From: Gammaproteobacteria bacterium RBG_16_57_12
GTDB taxonomy: Bacteria; Pseudomonadota; Gammaproteobacteria; RBG-16-57-12
Length of the DNA: 13,932 nt
Reading direction: 5' to 3'
NCBI GenBank assembly: GCA_001801365.1
Contig: MGXL01000090.1
Coordinates: forward strand, 1 to 13,932
The position numbers and the translations under genes were made by a program. The notes below the pieces were generated by a model. That model did no database searches, was not told the origin of the DNA, and saw nothing but the letters and a program-made list of their open reading frames with translations. Positions within the stretch are counted from its first letter, which is position 1; every line of letters begins with the position of its first letter. This document shows positions 1 to 5,880 of this stretch, piece by piece.

Positions 1-2626
1 TTCTTGCCCCATCGCGCGGCGGCATCTTCACGGTCAGATGGGGTACCGGTTCGACCAACAACAGTTCATGTCCGTATTTATCCCGGTCGGTCACATTGAA
101 AGCCAGGTCTTTGACACGGGCATAACCGCGATCATTGCTGGCCAGCAGCGAAACCTGGTTGCGCCCGACGGCCAGCGGAACGTCATGACTGAACTGTCCA
201 TCACGATCCACCGCAACATCGATGCCATTGACAGACAGGCGGCTGCCGGGATCCGTGTAACCCTGCAAGCGGTACTTCATCACGGCCTTGCCGGAAGGCT
301 TATCCACCGGTCCGGTTGAGACCAGGTAAAACTCATTCTCCGTTCCATAAGCCAGGTCTGTCTTTTCCAGCGGTGAACGAATCGCCAGTTGCGGTATGGC
401 AATCACGCCCTGCACCGACTGACCTTGGCGGTTCACCATTTCGATCGACAGGGTTTCCTGGCTCTCGATCGGCCACTGCATGCTGAAATGGCCGCGCTCA
501 TCCACTTCCAGCGCCTTATCATTGATGACTACCTTTGGAGCAGTTCTATAATGATCGGCCAGCTGGATCTTGTATTCATCATTGAACTGTCCCTTGATTT
601 CCACGCGGCGGTTCAGCTCACGGCCTACCTCGAGGTCATTGCTGGCGATGGGACGCTCTTCACCATACCAATGCACCGACAACTGCTGTTCGGAGATGCC
701 GTGCGTTTCCTGCAGATAGCGGGCGGCGGATTCCGCGCGCCGGCGTGACAGTTCCATGTTATAGGTCGCCAGGCCCTGGGAGTCGGTATGGCCCTCGATC
801 AATACCTTCTCATCGGGATAGTTATGCAATATTCCCGAGATCTGATCCAATAGCTCCCTGGCCTTGGGCTGTAACTGATCGGAACCCTCGGCAAAGGCAC
901 CGCCGGCCATGCTCAGGGAAACCATTTCAGTACGATTGACGCCAAAGGTACGGCGGGCGGTGGTGTTATGACTGCCGTCTTGATAATCCACCCGCATCTG
1001 GTAATAGTATTTACGGCCACCCGGCACCAGGCTGCCGGCATCATCCATGCCATCCCAGGCCAAGGCATCGGGAACGCTTCCTTCGCCCATGACGGTCCTC
1101 ACCACAGCACCCTGATCATCCGCAATCTCCAGCTGCCAGTGCTGTACCTGATCATTACGGGCAATGGAGTATCTGAATGTGGCCGGTTTACTGAGGCGCC
1201 CGCCGCGGATTTCCAGCACATCCTCGACCGTGTCGTCGCCGAACTGTATGTTATTGACCGGCAGATCAATCCTGTCGCCATTGACCAGCAGGGTCAGGGA
1301 CTCCACGCTCCCCGCTATGGACACCGTCTTGTCAGAGCCGGCCCCATCGATACTGACGCCTTTCACCGCCGCGCGTCCGATGGTTTCGGTACCATAACTG
1401 TAATTCACGCCGAAATTGGCCTTGGCGAGCAGCCCCGGCGTCATGGTAAGCACCACGGATTCATCGGTGGTAGCCATGGCGCCGTCCAGGCCCAGCAGGT
1501 TGATCTTCAACATCCGCTGCCCCGGGGTGACCAGCGGGAAGTGGAAGCGGCCATGCTCGTCGGTCATCACATAGGTGCCATCATCCAGTGCCACCATGGC
1601 ACTGCCAACGCCCGCTTCAGCCTCATCCTGGATACCATCTTTATCTGTATCTTCAAAGACCTTACCGATGATGGTGCCCAGATCGAACAGGGGATCCAGC
1701 GTGACAGTGACTGTGGCATCGGCCGCGTTGGATATCAGGCACAGGTCGCACACATCCCTGGCCTGGACGGTATTGACATAATCACCCGGTGCGGCGCCGG
1801 AGCCGATAATCATCTGATAGGTCAGGCGCATATAACCCTGCTCACCCGGGTCCGCCCGGCCATTGCCATTGGCATCGACCAGCGCGGGCACGGTACCGAT
1901 AGCGAAACGACTGGTCTGATTGCCGGACGGATCGCTGACAGGCGCCCCATTCAGGCGGGCACTACCGCCCAGATACTTGAAGTTCGGCGGCATCATGTCA
2001 TCCAGATTGACCTGCTGCACCGCCTGGGTGGTGGTGTTGAATATCTCCACCTGATAGGTCACTACATCGCCAACCACGGCCTCCTGTTTGTTGGCCACCT
2101 TCTCCAGACGCAACACCTGTCCCTGGCTGAAGTAGACAACCAGCTTCGTGGTCAAATCAAGGCTATCGGTCACATCGGTCGTGGTCACCGTCGCCGCCCC
2201 GACCGTCATCGAACTCAGCCGGCCGACAGCCACGCCATCCGCTCCGGTGGGCGCGGCGGGCTGGACAAAGGTATCGATCAGGCCGCGATCGGACGCAAAC
2301 GTTACGGTTTTACCGGAGACCGGCACCTGACTGCCGTTCAGCAGCGTGGCGGTAAAGGTGGCGAAGTCACTGCCATTGGCGATCACGATATTGCGGTCGA
2401 CGGTTACCGTGGAGAACAGCGGATCGGCGACCGTCACCAGGGGTCCGGTGACATCGATGGAGACGGTTGCATTGCTGGTATTGAGCGGCAGGCCGTTATA
2501 GGTACCGGTGGCGCTGTTGGTAACGATGGCGGCGTGGGATTGCGGGATAAGCGGGCTGGCCACCGGGCATGAAAGGATTCCCAGCGCCATGAGTGTTGCT
2601 TTTGTCAGCCTATGCAAACCGACCAC
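1..2626 (-). CDS. Large multidomain exported surface protein with Big-1-like, DUF11, SdrD_B-like and internal OmpA domains (3' end outside window)
   Basis: This reading frame has no stop for about 875 codons and leaves the window at the left edge. A hydrophobic segment ending in a PQSHA-type cleavage site near residue 34 suggests export. Approximate domain order: invasin-like Big-1 Ig fold (73-165), DUF11 repeat module (167-305, with an Asp/Asn-rich DANGNGRADPGE loop that may bind calcium), SdrD_B/Cna_B-like fold (312-395, motif DTDKDGIQDEAE), FlgD-Ig-like segment (495-555, AWDGMDDAG), OmpA-type peptidoglycan-binding domain (574-680, with EGHTDSQG, an LSRRRA motif and NRRVEI), then at least 195 residues of Ig-like repeats. 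The Asp of HTDS and the Arg of RRRA, which bind diaminopimelate in OmpA domains, are present. The likely role is an outer-membrane or periplasm-spanning surface protein attached to peptidoglycan. The start is uncertain: GTG 2626, TTG 2617 and ATG 2590 are all possible and none has a clear ribosome binding site. The exact function is unknown. Confidence 0.85.
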   Translation of the reverse strand, partial: MVGLHRLTKATLMALGILSCPVASPLIPQSHAAIVTNSATGTYNGLPLNTSNATVSIDVTGPLVTVADPLFSTVTVDRNIVIANGSDFATFTATLLNGSQVPVSGKTVTFASDRGLIDTFVQPAAPTGADGVAVGRLSSMTVGAATVTTTDVTDSLDLTTKLVVYFSQGQVLRLEKVANKQEAVVGDVVTYQVEIFNTTTQAVQQVNLDDMMPPNFKYLGGSARLNGAPVSDPSGNQTSRFAIGTVPALVDANGNGRADPGEQGYMRLTYQMIIGSGAAPGDYVNTVQARDVCDLCLISNAADATVTVTLDPLFDLGTIIGKVFEDTDKDGIQDEAEAGVGSAMVALDDGTYVMTDEHGRFHFPLVTPGQRMLKINLLGLDGAMATTDESVVLTMTPGLLAKANFGVNYSYGTETIGRAAVKGVSIDGAGSDKTVSIAGSVESLTLLVNGDRIDLPVNNIQFGDDTVEDVLEIRGGRLSKPATFRYSIARNDQVQHWQLEIADDQGAVVRTVMGEGSVPDALAWDGMDDAGSLVPGGRKYYYQMRVDYQDGSHNTTARRTFGVNRTEMVSLSMAGGAFAEGSDQLQPKARELLDQISGILHNYPDEKVLIEGHTDSQGLATYNMELSRRRAESAARYLQETHGISEQQLSVHWYGEERPIASNDLEVGRELNRRVEIKGQFNDEYKIQLADHYRTAPKVVINDKALEVDERGHFSMQWPIESQETLSIEMVNRQGQSVQGVIAIPQLAIRSPLEKTDLAYGTENEFYLVSTGPVDKPSGKAVMKYRLQGYTDPGSRLSVNGIDVAVDRDGQFSHDVPLAVGRNQVSLLASNDRGYARVKDLAFNVTDRDKYGHELLLVEPVPHLTVKMPPRDGAR

Positions 2627-2655
2627 TGTTTATTCAACAGGGTCAACCGGTCCAT
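2605..2655 (-). other. Short out-of-frame ORF overlapping the start of the large surface gene; possible displaced N-terminus
   Basis: An ATG at 2655 opens a 16-codon frame, MDRLTLLNKQWSVCIG, that stops at 2605-2607 inside the signal-peptide region of the large gene. It is offset by one base. If one base were added near the ATAGG at about 2610, it would read smoothly into RLTKATLMALGIL and give a long, basic, conventional signal peptide. It could be the true N-terminus separated by a frameshift (real or a sequencing error), or chance. Confidence 0.3.
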
Positions 2656-2724
2656 CGGTTATCTTAATGACTCTCCCTGACTGGATTCATTGCTCCTGTA
2701 CCTGGATGGGTACCTCCCTTTGAG

Positions 2725-2754
2725 GGTATTTTTTCTGTGCCCGCAAAAAATACC
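2725..2754. promoter_or_regulatory. Perfect 10-bp inverted repeat in the leader of the large surface gene
   Basis: GGTATTTTTT and AAAAAATACC form perfect 10-bp arms around a 10-base spacer (CTGTGCCCGC). The repeat lies about 100 bases upstream of the large surface gene and about 65 bases after the preceding small ORF, both on the minus strand. No T-run follows the stem on that strand, so it is not a textbook intrinsic terminator. An operator or an RNA hairpin that tunes expression of the large gene are the alternatives. The pairing is seen in the sequence; the role is inferred. Confidence 0.4.
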
Positions 2755-2817
2755 ATGACCCCGTTTTCCTTTCAGGTCGAATTTACTTAAGCTTTGCATC
2801 TGGATGCGATGACCGTA

Positions 2818-2967
2818 TCATCGGCCTGTCCTGCGCCGAAACGCCTCGGGCTTGTTACCGGCGGTCCTCGCCCGGCAGACCTTTAACCCGCCACCGCCAG
2901 GCGTATTGGCATACCCCAGCATCATGTGCAACCAACCTGCGATGAACCGTATCAACTCGTTTTTCAT
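2818..2967 (-). CDS. Doubtful 49-aa small ORF with a hydrophobic N-terminus and a Gly-rich turn
   Basis: The ATG at 2967 is preceded by AAGAGG six bases upstream, a fair ribosome binding site. The product would start with MKNELIRFIAGWLHMMLGYA, a basic then hydrophobic stretch, followed by NTPGGGGLKV and a basic tail with one cysteine. The NTPGGGG element loosely recalls the GGGVTL start of the two mature exported proteins encoded upstream. No family is recognised. A second frame through the same DNA (GTG at 3049 to stop at 2855, 64 codons) is equally open, so the coding status is unproven. It may be a small membrane peptide of the surface operon, a decayed paralogue, or non-coding leader. Confidence 0.3.
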   Translation of the reverse strand: MKNELIRFIAGWLHMMLGYANTPGGGGLKVCRARTAGNKPEAFRRRTGR

Positions 2968-3101
2968 AATTAACCTCTTGGTTCCTGTTTTGATAGAAGA
3001 TGTCTTCTTCTGATTTATATCTGTGCGTATCATCTGCCTGCTCACGCACCTGCCCTTCTATCTTTCCCCTCTTTCACTTCAGTGCTCATCCTGTTCTTAT
3101 G

Positions 3102-3716
3102 CTAATTAAGCGTTGCCTTGAAACGGAACGCCGTGCGATAGGGTTCTGTCGCCGGCACACCTGATACCGGTACATTCAATTGCACATTCGGTACGCCGCC
3201 GAGATTGCCGATGGTCACCCGATTGGCCACATTCACGTTGTAATCCAGATAATCATCACCCGCCGTCACTGCCGTCTGGGCATTCCAGGTCAGCGCATTC
3301 CAGGTTGCCGATCCCGCCCAGGCGGCGGTATTGCCCGCGGTCATCTGAATACCCGTGCCGGCGTTGTTCAGAACCTGAAAACTGGTGGTGTCGATATTGA
3401 AGGCAACCGTATCGATCAGGTCGACCATTTGCACATTGGTCAGCGAGACAGTTGTGTTGTTATCTACATACAGAACGAAATAGATCTGCGTCCCGGCCGG
3501 CAAGGTACTGGTTGCACCGAGGTTGGTCCCATCGAGTAACCGCGCCTCTTTCACGATGGATATCGTGGCGGCATTAACCGTTACGACCCCGGAATTACCC
3601 AGTGTGACACCGCCCCCCGGCCAGGTCGCCTGGTTGGTGGCGGCCTGAGTCAGGCTATTCACTGTCATCAAGGACACACCACAGCACAAATAAGCCACAT
3701 GTCTGTTAAGTCTCAT
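3102..3716 (-). CDS. Small exported DUF11-like protein, second of a tandem paralogous pair
   Basis: The product is 204 residues. I chose ATG 3716 because GAGAGG lies a few bases upstream; a GTG two codons earlier is less likely. Residues 1-25 are a signal peptide ending SLTQA, giving a mature start of ATNQATWPGGGVTLGNSG. A region around LPAGTQIYFVLYVDNNT followed by NVQMVDLID has the beta-rich pattern of DUF11 modules. The mature protein has no cysteine and ends FRFKATLN. It starts 16 bases after the stop of its paralogue and shares with it the mature N-terminus, the central AGT/SGT...V.NNT block and an aromatic-rich last strand, so the pair arose by duplication. The probable role is a secreted structural subunit working with the large OmpA-domain protein downstream. 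That role is inferred from context, and no characterised homologue is known to me. Confidence 0.8.
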   Translation of the reverse strand: MRLNRHVAYLCCGVSLMTVNSLTQAATNQATWPGGGVTLGNSGVVTVNAATISIVKEARLLDGTNLGATSTLPAGTQIYFVLYVDNNTTVSLTNVQMVDLIDTVAFNIDTTSFQVLNNAGTGIQMTAGNTAAWAGSATWNALTWNAQTAVTAGDDYLDYNVNVANRVTIGNLGGVPNVQLNVPVSGVPATEPYRTAFRFKATLN

Positions 3717-3732
3717 AATCACCTCTCAGCAC

Positions 3733-4374
3733 TTAGTTCTTGACGGCATCGAACACAATGGCGAAGGTGGTATTCGCATTGACATTCAATGTGGCATTAA
3801 CCTGGCCCGGTACGGCACCAACGGTCAGATTGTCCAGCGCCGCCGTACCGCCCGTGTTCAGGATTGACGCATAGTTGCCCGCACCCGCATCCACGGCATC
3901 CGTTTCGGCGGTGCCTGCGATGACGGCGGTGTAGATATTGGCCGCCGTCGCCGAGCCATTCTGGCTCATGTCATACTTGAGCGATGCCGCTGTGGGGGTA
4001 AAACCGCCGGCCGCACCGGCAGTATCATCGATCGCATCCTGGAAGCGCACATCGCTAATCGCGATCGCGGTATTGTTTTTGACAAAGATCATGAATTTAA
4101 GGGCGGTTCCCGATGGCACGGTTACTGTAATTGCGCTGCCATTACACGCCGCATCTGCCGGAATACTGGCCATACAGGTGCCGCCTATCCAGACCTGTTT
4201 CACCAGTTGCAGGGCACTGGCAAGAACTTCAACCGTACCGGAGTTGGTGAGCGTGACACCACCCCCTCCCACGTTAGACGCCTGGTTGAGTGCCGCATTG
4301 GCAACCCCGCTCATCAATCCCGCACTCGCCAGAACCCCTGCACCTAGAACACGTTTGATATCTCTCTTAGTCAT
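3733..4374 (-). CDS. Small exported DUF11-like protein, first gene of the surface operon
   Basis: The product is 213 residues from ATG 4374, which has AGAGAGGG about seven bases upstream; an ATG 11 codons earlier lacks such a site. Residues 1-27 form a signal peptide ending MSGVANA, so the mature protein begins ALNQASNVGGGGVTLTNSG. Two cysteines 11 residues apart (GGTCMAS...DAACNG) could form a disulfide-closed loop in the periplasm; the paralogue lacks them. The core (VPSGTALKFMIFVKNNT, then VRFQDAIDD) matches the paralogue and resembles the DUF11 module of the large protein. The rest is rich in Ala, Thr, Asn and Gly, as in beta-sandwich surface proteins, and the C-terminus is AIVFDAVKN. It is the promoter-proximal gene and so probably the most expressed, which suits a major subunit. 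The function is inferred. Confidence 0.82.
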   Translation of the reverse strand: MTKRDIKRVLGAGVLASAGLMSGVANAALNQASNVGGGGVTLTNSGTVEVLASALQLVKQVWIGGTCMASIPADAACNGSAITVTVPSGTALKFMIFVKNNTAIAISDVRFQDAIDDTAGAAGGFTPTAASLKYDMSQNGSATAANIYTAVIAGTAETDAVDAGAGNYASILNTGGTAALDNLTVGAVPGQVNATLNVNANTTFAIVFDAVKN

Positions 4375-4418
4375 ACTGAAACCCTCTCTTAAGTAGATTT
4401 CCCTCATTGAATGAATGG

Positions 4419-4447
4419 ATTAAAGTCACTTTTAAATCCAGTACCAA
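4419..4447 (-). promoter_or_regulatory. Predicted sigma70 promoter of the surface-protein operon
   Basis: On the minus strand, TTGGTA (4442-4447) and TTTAAT (4419-4424) are separated by exactly 17 bases. The -10 matches consensus at five of six positions and the -35 at four. Transcription would begin near 4412, leaving a leader of about 38 bases before the ATG at 4374. It lies in an AT-rich region, so chance matches are possible. Confidence 0.5.
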
Positions 4448-4499
4448 GCGGTCATGTGAACTGCTTCAAGAAAAACCCATTTCAGAATTACAACCGATG

Positions 4500-4540
4500 T
4501 ACACTTTGTCGTGTAAATTATTAAAATCTTTAGAAAAGAT
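4500..4540. promoter_or_regulatory. Two small inverted repeats in the divergent surface-operon/xseB intergenic region
   Basis: TACAC-tttgtc-GTGTA spans 4500-4515, and ATCTTT-aga-AAAGAT spans 4526-4540. Both lie in the 259-base AT-rich gap between the divergent genes, upstream of the predicted minus-strand promoter and of xseB. They have the size and symmetry of dimeric repressor or activator sites but match no regulator I can name. Apart from these, the promoter at 4419-4447, a TTGACC at 4575-4580 with a weak TAGGGT 17 bases later, and the xseB ribosome binding site, I see nothing in this gap. Confidence 0.3.
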
Positions 4541-4633
4541 AATGAAATTATAAGCGGTTAAAAAACGCTGCTAATTGACCAAAATCGGGGCTTGGGTTAG
4601 GGTTGAATTAACTTACTTGGGAGGCTTACTCAT

Positions 4634-4870
4634 ATGTCACGCAAAACCAGATCCATTGATTTCGAAATAGCCCTGAAAGAGCTGGAAGAGATTGTGGAAA
4701 AAATGGAAAATGGCGAGCTCACCCTGGAGGAATCACTCAAGCATTTTGAACGGGGCATTGAGCTGACCCGAACCTGTCAGCAGGCCTTGCATGAGGCAGA
4801 ACAAAAGGTGCAGATCCTGCTTGAGAAGAACAAGCAATACGAAGTAGTCGATATTGAGGAAGATATTTAA
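4634..4870 (+). CDS. xseB: Exodeoxyribonuclease VII small subunit
   Basis: XseB is the small regulatory subunit of exonuclease VII. Several copies bind the long coiled region of XseA, and the complex degrades single-stranded DNA to oligonucleotides in the cytoplasm. The product is 78 residues, usual for the family, and shows its core: DFEIALKELEEIVEKMENGE, then LTLEESLKHFERGIEL and an AEQKV helix, a two-helix hairpin. The ATG is preceded by GGGAGG nine bases upstream, which fixes the start. It heads the xseB-ispA-dxs cluster common in gammaproteobacteria; xseA is not in the window. A TTGACC at 4575-4580 may be part of its promoter. Confidence 0.95.
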   Translation: MSRKTRSIDFEIALKELEEIVEKMENGELTLEESLKHFERGIELTRTCQQALHEAEQKVQILLEKNKQYEVVDIEEDI

Positions 4871-4880
4871 CATCACATAA

Positions 4881-4919
4881 TTAACATTAACTATTAATCA
4901 TATATTATTGTTTTATAAT
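4881..4919 (+). promoter_or_regulatory. Possible internal promoter for ispA
   Basis: The 66-base gap between xseB and ispA is almost entirely A and T, unlike the GC-rich genes around it. It holds TTAACA (4881-4886) and TATTAT (4903-4908) 16 bases apart, each with five of six consensus matches, and a perfect TATAAT at 4914-4919. Such AT-rich DNA yields consensus-like hexamers easily, so this is only suggestive. It would allow ispA and dxs to be expressed independently of xseB. Confidence 0.3.
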
Positions 4920-4936
4920 TCTTCTTATTTAAGAAT

Positions 4937-5827
4937 ATGGCAGTGAAGAAACAAATAGCCGACTATCAACAACGAGCGGATGCCATCCTGAATCGCTGGC
5001 TGCCCTCCCAGGCAACCCTGCCCGGCCGCCTCCACGAGGCCATGCGCTATTCAACCTTCAACGGGGGCAAGCGTATCCGTCCGGTATTGGTCTACGCCAC
5101 AGGCGAGACACTTAATGTTCCACGTGAAGCGTTGGACGGACCTGCTTGTGCGGTCGAATTAATTCATGCCTACTCCCTGGTACACGACGACCTGCCGGCC
5201 ATGGATGACGATGATCTGCGCCGGGGCAAGCCCACCTGCCATCGGGCCTTTGATGAGGCTACCGCCATCCTCGCCGGTGACGCCCTGCAGGCCCTGGCCT
5301 TTTATGTCCTGGCCCATGACCACACCATCATCGATGATCCCACGCGCCGGATCCGGATGATTGAAATTCTGGCCCAGGCCAGCGGTTCACGCGGCATGGC
5401 GGGCGGCCAGGCTATCGACCTGGGCGCCGTGGGCAAGGAATTGACCCTGGCCGAACTGGAGGACATGCATATCCACAAGACCGGCGCCCTGATCCGGGCC
5501 AGCGTCAAGCTGGGCGCCCTCAGCAGCTCCGGGTGTGATCATGATCAGATGGAGCGCCTGGATCACTATGCCAAATGTATAGGGCTCGCCTTCCAGATCC
5601 AGGACGACATCCTGGATGTTGAGGGTGAAACGGAAATATTGGGCAAGGCCCAGGGCGCCGATCTGGCGCGCAACAAACCGACTTACCCTGCCCTGATCGG
5701 TCTCGCCGGCGCCAAGCAGATGGCCCGTGAACTCCACGAACAGGCGCTGGACAGCCTGGCAAGCTTTGGCAAATCAGCAGATCTGCTGCGCTGGATTTCG
5801 ACATATATTGTCACCCGCAATAACTGA
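4937..5827 (+). CDS. ispA: Farnesyl diphosphate synthase, (2E,6E)-type
   Basis: This cytoplasmic prenyltransferase condenses isopentenyl diphosphate with dimethylallyl and then geranyl diphosphate to give farnesyl diphosphate, precursor of quinone side chains and undecaprenyl phosphate. The product is 296 residues, typical of IspA. Visible motifs: FNGGKRIRP at 41-49 for pyrophosphate binding, the first aspartate-rich motif [16 protein letters not shown] at 84-99 with the insertion typical of bacterial FPP synthases, GGQAIDL at 156-162, KTGALI at 181-186, and the second aspartate-rich motif QIQDDILD at 220-227. All magnesium-binding aspartates are present. The ribosome binding site is weak (TTAAGAA). 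It follows xseB and precedes dxs, the standard isoprenoid arrangement. Confidence 0.95.
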   Translation: MAVKKQIADYQQRADAILNRWLPSQATLPGRLHEAMRYSTFNGGKRIRPVLVYATGETLNVPREALDGPACAVELIHAYSLVHDDLPAMDDDDLRRGKPTCHRAFDEATAILAGDALQALAFYVLAHDHTIIDDPTRRIRMIEILAQASGSRGMAGGQAIDLGAVGKELTLAELEDMHIHKTGALIRASVKLGALSSSGCDHDQMERLDHYAKCIGLAFQIQDDILDVEGETEILGKAQGADLARNKPTYPALIGLAGAKQMARELHEQALDSLASFGKSADLLRWISTYIVTRNN

Positions 5828-5880
5828 TACAATGGCTGTTATTCGGCACCCGTAGCAGGTCAAGGACAGCAATACTCCCT

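Noticed and set aside
968..2572. 534-codon open frame on the plus strand
   Set aside because: It lies antisense to the large surface gene, whose minus-strand frame shows recognisable Big-1, DUF11, SdrD_B and OmpA features. The plus-strand translation is His/Gly/Ile-rich with no domain, typical of an antisense shadow in GC-rich DNA.
2760..2860. Possible cyclic-di-GMP (GEMM) riboswitch before the large surface gene, suggested by ATGCAAAGC on the minus strand
   Set aside because: The other conserved parts of the aptamer are not in the right order or spacing. The short match is probably chance.
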